Assembly (NCBI RefSeq): GCF_900129125.1 | Contig: NZ_FQVJ01000026.1 | Span: 1 to 57,020 of the forward strand | Origin: Acidocella aminolytica 101 = DSM 11237 | GTDB lineage: Bacteria > Pseudomonadota > Alphaproteobacteria > Acetobacterales > Acetobacteraceae | DNA length: 57,020 nucleotides | Direction: 5' to 3' | Shown: positions 1 to 8,726 of the stretch, piece after piece | Layout: every line of letters starts with the position of its first letter | How positions within the stretch are numbered: position 1 is the stretch's first letter | The notes under the pieces: model-generated | Told to the model about the DNA's origin: nothing | Database searches by the model: none | What the model saw: the letters and a program-made list of their open reading frames with translations, nothing else | Position numbers and translations under genes: made by a program

Positions 1-1275
1 TTACAGTACAGCTTTCACCTGCAAGCCGAAGACCCATGCATTGGGGATATGGGTGTAGGAGAACGTGCCTGGATCCATCACATATTGCATATTCGGATGG
101 ATAGTCAGCCAGGGCGTGGCGCGGAAGCCATAGCCAAATTCAAGAACGCCTTCGCCTGTGGACAGGTTGGTTAAAGTCCCGTTTGACGCTGCTTCCTTCG
201 CGTCCACGGCACGCTTGTTGAGAATGGCGCGGACATAGCCTAGATCGATAAAGTCATTCGGCCGTGAGGCGAAGGGGCCTTGCGCGATCAACCCGCCCAG
301 CACGGAACCTTGGAACAATGCTGTGGTCGGATCGGAATAAGAGACCATGGCAATGGCAACCAACCCCCTCTTCGGTGTACCGAAATTCACCAGCATCTGA
401 TGGCCGATGGCATAAAAGCCATAGCGCCCGCTCTGCATGTCAGAGCTGTTGGTGACGGAAGCCGCATCGCTGGTATCGTAATAAGCGCCAACCTTGTACT
501 CGCCAGGCAAGCCGCCCAGCGTCATCTTGTACCCGGCCTCAACGGGGATCAGCGCGCCGGTGGAGCCGGACATACTGATCTTCAGGCCATTATTCTTCTC
601 GTAATAGCCGGGGTTCACATCATACACGCCGGTTTCGAGATAGAGAGATGGCACTGGCGTAATCTTGATCCGCCCGCCCCATTTTCCTGTGGGGTAATCC
701 GACCAGCCGGAAGACGCTGGCAGGTTCTGCGCATGCGCGCAGAAGCCAACGTTCTGGAAGTCGCAGCCATCCTCGATCTCGCCAAAGTCGTTACCCATCG
801 GCGCGAATCCCACCTTGGTGTTGACCACGCCATGGTCGAAATTCTGCTCATAAGAGAGCTCGGTGAGGCGTAGCGTTTCACCCGCGCCGTAAACTTCCTG
901 CACCGCTAGACGGTTGCCGATGAAGTCCGACGAGACAGAGCGACCCTGACGCTGGTTGAAGGCAATATGCAGCGTTCCCCCCTGCAGCCCAAACAGTTTA
1001 CCCATATCAAGGTTCACGCCAAAGCCAAGCTGCTGCGCATAGCCATTGCCCTGCCGCTTGCCGCCGGAAAAGGCGTCCGCAAAATTGCCGTCATAGAACC
1101 CTTTGAAGGTCAAACCGGCATCTTCAAGCTTCGTCCGACCGCCATTCCAGTTCCCCGTCATCGTCGGACGTGTCAGAAAACTGTCAATAAAAGAACTCTG
1201 CGCGTGGGCAACTGACGCAAAACCCAAAGCTGTTATGCCACTTAGAAGTAATTGCTGTAGTCTTTTATTATTCAT
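1..1275 (-). CDS. OprB-family carbohydrate-selective porin
   Basis: An outer-membrane porin of the OprB type, 424 aa. A Sec signal peptide (basic MNNKR start, hydrophobic stretch, AHA cut near residue 25) is followed by a Gly/aromatic-rich sequence with alternating beta-strand pattern; the opening LTRPTMTGNWNGGRTKLEDAG resembles the start of OprB-type porins, in which a helical N-terminus precedes a 16-strand barrel. I chose the ATG at 1275 rather than the in-frame ATG at 1290 because the GGGAGG at 1283-1288 is a good ribosome-binding site for 1275 and lies inside the longer reading. It is the last gene of the minus-strand ABC-transporter operon, so it is probably the outer-membrane entry route for the same substrate rather than a sugar porin; that substrate role is inference. 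Confidence 0.85.
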   Translation of the reverse strand: MNNKRLQQLLLSGITALGFASVAHAQSSFIDSFLTRPTMTGNWNGGRTKLEDAGLTFKGFYDGNFADAFSGGKRQGNGYAQQLGFGVNLDMGKLFGLQGGTLHIAFNQRQGRSVSSDFIGNRLAVQEVYGAGETLRLTELSYEQNFDHGVVNTKVGFAPMGNDFGEIEDGCDFQNVGFCAHAQNLPASSGWSDYPTGKWGGRIKITPVPSLYLETGVYDVNPGYYEKNNGLKISMSGSTGALIPVEAGYKMTLGGLPGEYKVGAYYDTSDAASVTNSSDMQSGRYGFYAIGHQMLVNFGTPKRGLVAIAMVSYSDPTTALFQGSVLGGLIAQGPFASRPNDFIDLGYVRAILNKRAVDAKEAASNGTLTNLSTGEGVLEFGYGFRATPWLTIHPNMQYVMDPGTFSYTHIPNAWVFGLQVKAVL

Positions 1276-1323
1276 AAGATTTCCTCCCATTGTGCCGATA
1301 TTTTGAGGTCACGCCTCTCCTGT

Positions 1324-1347
1324 CCGGGTGCCAAGCCTGGCACCCGG
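1324..1347 (-). terminator. Hairpin between ABC transporter and porin genes
   Basis: A perfect 10-bp inverted repeat, CCGGGTGCCA and TGGCACCCGG, with a 4-base AGCC loop, in the 103-base gap between the transporter gene and the porin. There is no T-run on either side, so it may be an attenuator or an mRNA 3'-end stabiliser that lowers or separates porin expression rather than a full terminator. Confidence 0.6.
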
Positions 1348-1378
1348 CGCATCTCATTCAGAAAATTAGTCGCTTCAG

Positions 1379-3880
1379 CTACGCAGCGTCAGCATGCACT
1401 ACGCCAAGAAGCTTCGCCTGTAGCGCTTCGTCTGCGGCCAACGCCTCTGAAGATCCTTCATAGGCAACCTGACCATTAACCAGCACTACGGCACGGTCTA
1501 CAATCGACAAGACCGATTCCGCGTGATGCTCTACGATAATCAAGCTCGCCTTGCTGCGCAGCTTTACAACCGCTTCCATCACTTCCTTCACCACTGAGGG
1601 GGCCAAGCCTTCAAATGGTTCGTCGAGAAGAATGATACGGCTTGGAACCATCAGCGCCCTGGCCACTGCCACCATCTGCCGCTCCCCTCCGGACAAAGCC
1701 GAAGCTCGAGACCGTGACAGCACTTTTAATTTTGGAAACAGCTCATACACGTCTTCCAAAGATGCTCCCCCTGGACGCATGGCCAAACGTAGATTCTCCA
1801 GAACCGTGAGGTTCGGGAACAAACGCCGCCCTTCAGGCACCAGGGAAAGCCCGCGCCGGTTGATCTCAAACGGCTTACGGCCTGTAATGTCCTTGCCGTC
1901 GAGTAGAATCTCACCGCCGCTGATATCTACACTGCCCATCAGGCTGTTCAGCGTCGTGGTCTTACCCACACCGTTACGACCCAGAATGGCGACTGCCTCG
2001 CCTTCGCGTACCGTGAAACTGACGCCATCAATAATCACGCTGCCTGCATAGCCCGCCGTGAGGTTTTTTACTTCCAGGACCGGTTTGCCGATTTTGGCCT
2101 GCTCCATTGGGTGAATTTCATGCGCAGCTTCCTTCTCGGCCCCCAGATACGCATCGATCACAGCAGGATTTGCAGCAACTTCAGCCGGCTTTCCATCCGC
2201 AATCAGGGCCCCTTGATGCAACACAGTAATTCGGTCAGACAGCGTCAACACGCGATCCATATCATGCTCTATCAAAAGTACCGCATGCGCGTCGGCCAAG
2301 CGGCGGATCAAAGCACCGACTACCTGCCGGTCCGCCTGCGCAAGCCCGGCCAGCGGCTCGTCCAGCAGCAACAGCTTCGCATCTGTCGCTAGGGAAATTG
2401 CAATCTCAAGAAGTCTTTGCTCGCCATGCGACAGATTTGAACATATTTCCGCTGCCCTTTGATCAAGCCCAACGGCTGCCAGCAAGGTCCAGGTCCGTGC
2501 ATTGATCTGATCGATCTTGTATGCATCGTGAAAATACTGAATTGGACTCAACTTATGCCTGCGCTGCACGGCAATACGGACATTTTCAAACGCCGTTAGA
2601 TTCTTGAATACACTTACAATCTGAAATGAACGACTCAGCCCCATCCTTACCCGCTGGTACGGCTTCAGTGCCGTAATTTCCTTTCCGGCAAAGTTGATCT
2701 GTCCTTCAGTTGGCTTAAGCAACCCCGTTAGAAGATTAAAAAAAGTGGTCTTTCCTGCGCCATTCGGACCAATAAAGCTGTGCAGTTGGCACGGCATTAC
2801 ATCAAGATCTATATTGCGAGCTGTATAAAGCGAACCAAATCGGTTGGTAAGGTTACGTACTGTCAAAACAGGTACATTCATGTCCACACCTTTAAAGCTC
2901 GGCTGATAAGGAGCAATCACCTCCGGACGGTTTGGAATTTCATTACGAGTCAGCGTCCATCGTGACTTTCCAATCAAACGCTGCACCATTCCTTGAATGC
3001 CTTCAGGTGAAGCAAGAGCAAACCCCATGATAATCGGCGCAAAGATCAGCCACCAATTCGCGGTCAGCAAGGAGAGCCTGTCCTGAAGTGTAATGAAGAC
3101 GATAGCACCCCAAAGTGGCCCCAAAAACTGGTGTACGCCTCCTAGGACCGTCATCAGCAGAGCATCACCTGCGTGCTCCCAGCCCAGATTGTCCGCATAC
3201 GCTCCTTGCAGCAACAGCGCCAGCAACCCCCCGGCAATCCCCACCACTACACCGCACAAGCAAAACGCAACCAGCTTGAGGTGCCCGGTGTTATAACCCA
3301 GGCAGGACATACGCTGTTCATTATCCCGCAACGCCTGTAAGGCCCTGCCGAACGGCGCATGTGCTAGACGCCACAACAGACCAACCACAGCCACAGCAAG
3401 ACAAACTGTAAAAATGTAAAGCCGTAAAGGCGTTGTCAGCACGGAAAGCGGGACATTCTGTAAGCCATTCTCACCGCCGGTAACAGCCGTCCATTTAAAA
3501 GCAACCTCAAATGCAATCTGTGAAGCTGCGAGAGTCAGCAATGAAAAATACAAACCACGGCGTCGCAGAATAAGCAGGCCAAGCAGGAACGCCAACACCA
3601 GAGATGCCAACACCGCAAATCCTAGTGCCAGAAATTCATTATCTCCCGTGTTTATCATGAATACCGCAACAAAATAGGTGGCGCAGCCAAAGAACACAGA
3701 AGCCCCAAAAGGCACCAGCCCGGTATAGCCAACCAGCATATTCACGCCGAAACCATACAACACGTAAATTGCGATTTCGGTCAGTTTACTTAACGGCATA
3801 CCGACCGCGGGGCCAATGAACCCAAGAAGCACCAGAACCGCCCCCAAGATCAGGACGGGATTTTTCAGAACGGCGTTCAT
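1379..3880 (-). CDS. Fused LivM-LivG-LivF: ABC permease plus two ATPases in one protein
   Basis: A single 833-aa protein that carries a whole branched-chain-type permease and both ATPases. Residues about 1-310 are a LivM-type permease with many membrane segments (for example ALRDNEQRMSCLG and the GGVHQFLGPLWGA loop). ATPase 1 (about 335-590) has Walker A GPNGAGKT near 371, signature LSHGEQ near 483 and Walker B LLLLDEP near 503. ATPase 2 (about 600-833) has Walker A GRNGVGKT near 634, signature LSGGERQ near 729 and Walker B IILLDEP near 749. The ATG at 3880 overlaps the livH stop in ATGA form; an in-frame ATG lies at 3895. Methionines at the domain joins (MNVPVLTVRN, MEQAKIGKP) look like the old livG and livF starts, suggesting fusion by loss of stop codons. 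It works with LivH and the binding protein; the substrate is probably an aromatic or hydroaromatic acid (inference from context). Confidence 0.9.
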   Translation of the reverse strand: MNAVLKNPVLILGAVLVLLGFIGPAVGMPLSKLTEIAIYVLYGFGVNMLVGYTGLVPFGASVFFGCATYFVAVFMINTGDNEFLALGFAVLASLVLAFLLGLLILRRRGLYFSLLTLAASQIAFEVAFKWTAVTGGENGLQNVPLSVLTTPLRLYIFTVCLAVAVVGLLWRLAHAPFGRALQALRDNEQRMSCLGYNTGHLKLVAFCLCGVVVGIAGGLLALLLQGAYADNLGWEHAGDALLMTVLGGVHQFLGPLWGAIVFITLQDRLSLLTANWWLIFAPIIMGFALASPEGIQGMVQRLIGKSRWTLTRNEIPNRPEVIAPYQPSFKGVDMNVPVLTVRNLTNRFGSLYTARNIDLDVMPCQLHSFIGPNGAGKTTFFNLLTGLLKPTEGQINFAGKEITALKPYQRVRMGLSRSFQIVSVFKNLTAFENVRIAVQRRHKLSPIQYFHDAYKIDQINARTWTLLAAVGLDQRAAEICSNLSHGEQRLLEIAISLATDAKLLLLDEPLAGLAQADRQVVGALIRRLADAHAVLLIEHDMDRVLTLSDRITVLHQGALIADGKPAEVAANPAVIDAYLGAEKEAAHEIHPMEQAKIGKPVLEVKNLTAGYAGSVIIDGVSFTVREGEAVAILGRNGVGKTTTLNSLMGSVDISGGEILLDGKDITGRKPFEINRRGLSLVPEGRRLFPNLTVLENLRLAMRPGGASLEDVYELFPKLKVLSRSRASALSGGERQMVAVARALMVPSRIILLDEPFEGLAPSVVKEVMEAVVKLRSKASLIIVEHHAESVLSIVDRAVVLVNGQVAYEGSSEALAADEALQAKLLGVVHADAA

Positions 3881-4746
3881 TCGAAGCGCTCCCATTGCTC
3901 GCCAAACAATCCCCGCGGACGCAGCAGCAGCACAACAGCCATCAGCATATACATCGCAGCCGTGGAGGCTTCAGGCAGAAATTGAATCGTTAGTGATTGT
4001 ACAAGACCAACCGCCAGCCCGGCCACGATGGCTCCCGCATAAGAGCCAAGCCCACCAATGGTGACCACGACAAAGGCGGGCATAATCGCGTTTGTTCCCA
4101 TTGTCGGCGCCACTGTCCAAATCGGCGCCGCGAGGAAACCAGCGATAGCCGCCAGCAAACAGCCCAGCCCAAACGTGCCCGTCAAAACATGCGGCAAATT
4201 AATTCCAAGCAGTTGAACCATCTGCGGATCACGTGACCCGGCGCGCAAAACCCGCCCAAAAGGCGTGAAGTTCATAAACATCCAGAACCCGAACAAAATC
4301 ACGATGGCGCACACCATGATCGCAACACGATAGCTGGCAATAATGAACGGCCCCATTATGATAACGCCATTCAACCAGGCTGGCGCACTAAATGGTTGTC
4401 CCTGCGGGCCCCAAATGGCGCGGATCACTGCTTCCGCCAGCAATGCCAATCCAAATGTCACAACCAAACTTATTAATGGTTCTTTATCATATAGTCTGCG
4501 GATCAGCAGAACTTCAGTTATCATGCCGATCACGCAGACAATGACCAAGGCCAGCGGTATCCCCCACCACCCCATTAGATTGAACAAGGTCAGTGAAAAA
4601 TAAGCTCCCAGCGCAAAGAACACGCCATGTGCGAAATTAACGATGCCAAGCAGGCCAAAAATAATAGACAGCCCCAGGGCGATCAAAACATATAGAAACC
4701 CCAATGCAAGACCGTTTCCAGCCTGCATGATCATCATATCGAGCAT
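3877..4746 (-). CDS. livH: LivH-type ABC transporter permease
   Basis: Inner-membrane permease of the branched-chain amino acid (HAAT) ABC family, 289 aa, the usual LivH length. The hydrophobic helices and the motif LGLSIIFGLLGIVNFAHGVFFALGAY near the N-terminus and GGLGSYAGAIVAGLAVG near the C-terminus are LivH hallmarks. It pairs with the LivM part of the downstream fused protein, with which it overlaps by 4 bases, so translation is probably coupled. AGAGGAG precedes the ATG at 4746. Despite the symbol, the substrate need not be an amino acid: HAAT systems next to aromatic-degradation genes usually carry aromatic acids. Confidence 0.9.
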   Translation of the reverse strand: MLDMMIMQAGNGLALGFLYVLIALGLSIIFGLLGIVNFAHGVFFALGAYFSLTLFNLMGWWGIPLALVIVCVIGMITEVLLIRRLYDKEPLISLVVTFGLALLAEAVIRAIWGPQGQPFSAPAWLNGVIIMGPFIIASYRVAIMVCAIVILFGFWMFMNFTPFGRVLRAGSRDPQMVQLLGINLPHVLTGTFGLGCLLAAIAGFLAAPIWTVAPTMGTNAIMPAFVVVTIGGLGSYAGAIVAGLAVGLVQSLTIQFLPEASTAAMYMLMAVVLLLRPRGLFGEQWERFE

Positions 4747-4768
4747 GGCGGAGACTCCTCTCTCCCCG

Positions 4769-6019
4769 TTACAGCGGCGTCATATGGCAGGCACTGTCCG
4801 CCGCCGTGCCAAAAGCCTTTTCGGCTGCTTCATTATTTTCAGGAATTGAGCGGAGGACATCGAAATAGTTCCAATTATCTGGAATATGCTTTTTCACACC
4901 CACAACCAGGAAGCGATGCACAAGCTGGTTATTCCACTTATCAAAATGCACGGTAATACCGCCATCCTCCTCATGCCAATTCTGCAGTGCTTCAACAATG
5001 GCATCAGGTTTGGTTGACCCCGCTGCATTTATCGCCTGGAATAAAATTTTTGCTGAATACCAGCCCATCCAAGCTTTATCTGCGGCCGGACGGTTATATT
5101 TAGCCTGATAGGCTGCGGCAAAAGCCTTGTCGGAAGGTGAGTTATTTGGGTCTTTGTAATACCACAACGTCGTATATGTACCAGCGACATTATCCTTGCC
5201 CACAGCCCAAAGATCCGTATCCCCCACCGCAATTTCAGTGAAGGGAATCTTATCGCTCATCCCAAACTGCTTCCATTGCTTCAAGAAGTTCGACAGATCC
5301 GCGGAGGTCAGACCACCGATGATTAAATCCGGCTTAGCTTCACGAATTTTGAGGATGTAAGAGCTGAAATCTGAGCTACCCAAAGGTACGGAGTCATCCC
5401 CTACAACTGTTCCCCCAATCCCGGCCAGAAGCTTTTTGAACGAGGACGCAATGTCTTGGCCAAACGCATAAGACGAAGTAATAAAGTACCAGCGCTTACC
5501 AATGCTTTGCAGATAAGGCAGCATCGCCGCTGCCTGCACCGGTACAGGCGGCTGCAGCCGGAAGGTGTACGGATTGCACTTCGCCCCCGTGATTTCCTCC
5601 GCCGCAGCATTATTGATCACGAACGGAATCTTATGCTGTCCAGCAACGGCTTCTTCGGCCAACGCGTCGGAGCTGAGCGACCCGCCCAGCAGCGCGACAA
5701 CCTTATTCTGCTGAATCAATTGCAGTGCATTCTGCCCTGCCCCCTGTGCGGAGGGTTCGTCATCCCACACAATCTCTGCCGGCCGCCCCAGCAGCTCATT
5801 ATTCAACTGCTCCAGCGCCAAAAAAGTCCCTTGTTGGAGATACTGCGCCTGCACTGCAATGGAGCCTTCCTTCGCTTGCAACAGGCCAATACGAATCGGC
5901 TCCGCCGCACGTGCGATATGCGGCATCGCCAACGTCGAGGCCGTTGCCGCTCCTGCAGCCACCCCCAACAGACGGCGGCGGCCAGTCATGAGAAACGGCT
6001 GAGTCTTATCGTGATTCAT
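4769..6019 (-). CDS. HAAT-family ABC transporter substrate-binding protein
   Basis: Periplasmic solute-binding protein (Peripla_BP_6, LivJ/LivK-like), 416 aa. The N-terminus has a twin-arginine-like leader, TGRRRLLGVAAGAATASTLA, with a likely ARA cut near residue 39, then IRIGLLQAKEGSIAVQAQY typical of the first lobe. Motifs such as VVALLGGSLSSDALAEEAVAGQHKIPFVI fit the ligand-binding fold. It is the first gene of the minus-strand transporter operon (binding protein, LivH, LivMGF, porin) and starts from the intergenic region that also drives the hydroaromatic operon, so the two are probably co-regulated. Confidence 0.9.
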   Translation of the reverse strand: MNHDKTQPFLMTGRRRLLGVAAGAATASTLAMPHIARAAEPIRIGLLQAKEGSIAVQAQYLQQGTFLALEQLNNELLGRPAEIVWDDEPSAQGAGQNALQLIQQNKVVALLGGSLSSDALAEEAVAGQHKIPFVINNAAAEEITGAKCNPYTFRLQPPVPVQAAAMLPYLQSIGKRWYFITSSYAFGQDIASSFKKLLAGIGGTVVGDDSVPLGSSDFSSYILKIREAKPDLIIGGLTSADLSNFLKQWKQFGMSDKIPFTEIAVGDTDLWAVGKDNVAGTYTTLWYYKDPNNSPSDKAFAAAYQAKYNRPAADKAWMGWYSAKILFQAINAAGSTKPDAIVEALQNWHEEDGGITVHFDKWNNQLVHRFLVVGVKKHIPDNWNYFDVLRSIPENNEAAEKAFGTAADSACHMTPL

Positions 6020-6365
6020 GGTTCCCTCGTCTTGATGTTTTTGTCGTTTTCTTCCGCCCCAAGCGGTCAGCGGCCCAAAGCATCTCTGACACTTCGAGTC
6101 CCCAATTTATGTAACACCTGTTTAGTTCGCTTTAAAACCCTCCCGGTGCAATTTTATGCTACGGCTCTCATTATTAGCCTTCTGGCATGCAGCATTATGC
6201 ACTTCCTCCACTATCACAGAAAGAAACACAAGCACAATATGGAATGTTATTTCATTTGCTAAAAATATCTGTCATGATTATTTTATGGAATTGAATTCCA
6301 TTAATTAGCTTGATACTGGGCTATTAACTGATAACCGCCGCGTTATAGCTGCAAAAAGAGGGGAA
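6020..6365. promoter_or_regulatory. Divergent promoter region of transporter and flavoprotein operons
   Basis: 346 bases with no gene. It separates the substrate-binding-protein gene (minus) from the first flavoprotein gene (plus) and therefore must hold both promoters. Its right half is AT-rich and contains the IclR-like palindrome at 6285-6301. I could not place -35/-10 boxes with confidence. Confidence 0.7.
6285..6301. promoter_or_regulatory. IclR-type operator candidate
   Basis: A perfect 17-bp palindrome, ATGGAATTGAATTCCAT. Its core TGGAATTGAATTCCA has the TGGAA...TTCCA arms and single central base of the classical IclR-family operator (recalled consensus TGGAAATNATTTCCA). It sits 65 bases upstream of the first flavoprotein start and faces the transporter operon on the other side. 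A related site lies at 14601-14615. The obvious regulator is the IclR protein at 12652-13491. Confidence 0.6.
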
Positions 6366-8084
6366 ATGGTCGAAAACGCCACCAACTTGCCACCAGTCCG
6401 CCGGGTGGACGTGCTCGTCATTGGTTCCGGCGCCGCAGGGCTTGCCGCCGCCGTTACAGCCGCCGTGCGCGGGCTATCCGTGCTGGTCGCGGAAAAGGCT
6501 CCACAGTTCGGCGGTACCACCGCCTTTTCTGGCGGCTGGCTCTGGGTGCCCCACAATCCGGATGTCCGCGCCGCCGGCATTGAGGAATCGGAGGAAGAGC
6601 CGCGCCAGTATCTGCGCAATATCCTGGGCAAACGATATGACGACCGCAAAATCGACACCTATTTAAAAGCCGGCCCGCAAATGGCCGACTTTTTCATCCG
6701 CAATACAGAAGTCAAATTCTTGCCGGGTTCCGCGGCACCAGATTTTCATGGCCAGTTGCCGGCTGCGGCCAAGGGTGGACGCTCCATGGTCGCTGCGCCT
6801 TATGACGGCAATGTGCTCGGCCCGCTTCTCTCTAGGCTACGCCAGCCGATTCCCGAAACGACCTTCCTCGGCATGGGTATCGCCTCCGGAGCGGATCTTT
6901 ACCATTTCCTGCACGCCACCAGAAAGACATTATCTTTTCTACATGTTTCAAGACGCGTGACTAGGCATTTGAAGGATCTCGTCATCCACCGACGATCCAC
7001 GCAACTCGTTAACGGCAACGCCCTCGCCGCCCGACTACTTCGCTCGGCGGCTGATAAGGGGGTGGCATTGCATGAAAATCTAGAGGCCACACGCTTGACT
7101 ATTGAAAATGGTCGTGTCACCGGCGCCATTCTATCTGGCCCACAAGGCACTTGTCCTATCAAAGCCCAGGCGGTGATTCTCGCCACCGGAGGCTTCCCAC
7201 ACGACACACTGCGCCAGCAAAGTCACTTTCCGCACACAAGCACCGGTACGCCTCACGCCTCCGCCGCGCCGCAAGAAAATAACGGTGGGGGCCTGCGCCT
7301 GGGTGAGCAAGCAGGCGGCCATGTGCGGGAAGACCTTGCCGATTCCGGCGCATGGTCACCTGTCTCCTTACCCCCGCGCCGTGACCTCACAACCGGCCGA
7401 TTTCCTCATCTTGTTGACCGCGCCAAGCCCGGTCTCATCGCCGTCACCGCCGACGGCAAGCGCTTCGCGAACGAATCGGGCCCGTATCATGATTTCATGC
7501 GCGCTCTTTTCGCCGCCTTACCACCAGGCGAGCCTGTGCAAGCTTGGCTCATCTGCGACACAATCTTCCTCCATCGCTACGGTCTCGGCGCGGTCAAGCC
7601 CTTCCCAGTTCCGAAAGGTTTTTATCTGCGCAAAGGGTATCTGAAGCGTGGCAAAACCATCACGGACCTGGCCACCGCCTGCGGCATTAATCCAACAGTT
7701 CTGACCCAGACCATCGCCACCCATAATGCAGGCGTGACACGCGGTGAGGACATTGAATTCGGCCGTGGCTCTACGCTATTCCAGCGTGTCAGCGGCGACC
7801 CGGATATCGGCCCTAATCCCTGCCTCGCACCCATCGCCAAAGCGCCATTCTACGCTGTGAGAATAGTCCCCGGCAGCCTCGGCACCTTCGCTGGACTGGA
7901 TACGGACGAACACGCCCGCGTGCTGGACGAAAACAGCCAGCCCATCCCCGGCCTCTTCGCCGTCGGCAACGACATGTCGAGCATCATGGGCGGCCACTAC
8001 CCCAGCGGCGGCATCACACTCGGTCCGGCCATGACCTTCGGCTGGCTCGCCGCCAATTTCATCGCAAATCAACAGGAAAGTTAG
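6366..8084 (+). CDS. KstD/fumarate-reductase-type FAD dehydrogenase (desaturase) 1
   Basis: Flavoprotein of the FAD_binding_2 superfamily, 572 aa. The N-terminal dinucleotide motif VIGSGAAGLAAA (about 18-29) and FGGTTAFSGGWLW are followed near the C-terminus by AVGNDMSSIMGGHYPSGG and TLGPAMTFGW, which match 3-ketosteroid delta-1-dehydrogenases. The KstD catalytic Tyr and the Gly four residues on (Tyr487/Gly491 in the Rhodococcus enzyme) correspond to Y545 and G549 here. Such enzymes introduce a ring C=C next to a carbonyl and pass electrons to the respiratory chain or a carrier. It starts a tight operon with NIPSNAP, AroE-like and TIM-barrel genes and a second flavoprotein, so a non-steroid alicyclic keto acid is the likelier substrate (inference). 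AGAGGGG lies just before the ATG. Confidence 0.85.
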   Translation: MVENATNLPPVRRVDVLVIGSGAAGLAAAVTAAVRGLSVLVAEKAPQFGGTTAFSGGWLWVPHNPDVRAAGIEESEEEPRQYLRNILGKRYDDRKIDTYLKAGPQMADFFIRNTEVKFLPGSAAPDFHGQLPAAAKGGRSMVAAPYDGNVLGPLLSRLRQPIPETTFLGMGIASGADLYHFLHATRKTLSFLHVSRRVTRHLKDLVIHRRSTQLVNGNALAARLLRSAADKGVALHENLEATRLTIENGRVTGAILSGPQGTCPIKAQAVILATGGFPHDTLRQQSHFPHTSTGTPHASAAPQENNGGGLRLGEQAGGHVREDLADSGAWSPVSLPPRRDLTTGRFPHLVDRAKPGLIAVTADGKRFANESGPYHDFMRALFAALPPGEPVQAWLICDTIFLHRYGLGAVKPFPVPKGFYLRKGYLKRGKTITDLATACGINPTVLTQTIATHNAGVTRGEDIEFGRGSTLFQRVSGDPDIGPNPCLAPIAKAPFYAVRIVPGSLGTFAGLDTDEHARVLDENSQPIPGLFAVGNDMSSIMGGHYPSGGITLGPAMTFGWLAANFIANQQES

Positions 8085-8087
8085 AAA

Positions 8088-8699
8088 ATGACCAAACGCT
8101 ATGAGCTCGCCACCCTCTCCATTCAGATGGGCAGCGCTCCGAAATTCATCCAGGGTGCCGAAGCTTATGTAAAGGAAGGCAAAGGCCGCCTGCTCGGCGC
8201 CTGGGTCTCTGATGTCGGCAACCTGAACAAACTCGTCCTCCTCCGTGAATTCGAGAATGACGCGGAATTGCAGCAGGAACGTCAGCGCGGCCTCACCGCT
8301 TCAAACCCTTTCGGCGCCGCGGAATTCCTCACCAGGCTGGAGATGGAAAGCTACGCCCCCTTCCCCGACCTTCCGCCCGTGGAACCCGGTAGCTTGGGCA
8401 GTCTTTATGAAATCCGAAGCTATGTCTTAAAAACCGGGGGCCTGTTGCCCACCTTCGAAGGCTGGGCAGAGAAACTGGCCGAACGCACCGCTATCTCCCC
8501 GCTAACCATCGCGCTTTACGGGCTGGATGGCACGCCCCGTATCACCCATATCTGGCCTTACGCGGATGCCAATGCCCGCTTTGCCAAGCGAGCTGAATCC
8601 GTGGCCGCCGGTGCTTGGCCACCGCGCAGCGCCGTGTGGCTTACGCCTGAAATGGTCTCTGGTCTTTACGTGCCCACAACCATTTCCCCGCTGCGCTGA
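8088..8699 (+). CDS. NIPSNAP-family protein with two domains
   Basis: 203 aa, two tandem NIPSNAP (dimeric alpha/beta-barrel) units: YELATLSIQMG...LVLLREFEND (about 5-75) and YEIRSYVLKTGGLLPTFEGW...ITHIWPYADANARFAKR (about 106-170), each ending with the typical xHxWxY-like or xREFxx strand. NIPSNAP proteins are often found beside catabolic dehydrogenases; the biochemical role is unknown. The start is 3 bases after the upstream stop with AGGAAAG as ribosome-binding site, so it is translated with the flavoprotein. A role as an accessory ring isomerase or product-channelling protein is speculation. Confidence 0.8.
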   Translation: MTKRYELATLSIQMGSAPKFIQGAEAYVKEGKGRLLGAWVSDVGNLNKLVLLREFENDAELQQERQRGLTASNPFGAAEFLTRLEMESYAPFPDLPPVEPGSLGSLYEIRSYVLKTGGLLPTFEGWAEKLAERTAISPLTIALYGLDGTPRITHIWPYADANARFAKRAESVAAGAWPPRSAVWLTPEMVSGLYVPTTISPLR

Positions 8700-8726
8700 A
8701 GCCAAAAGCCCCAAGGAAACGTTCAA

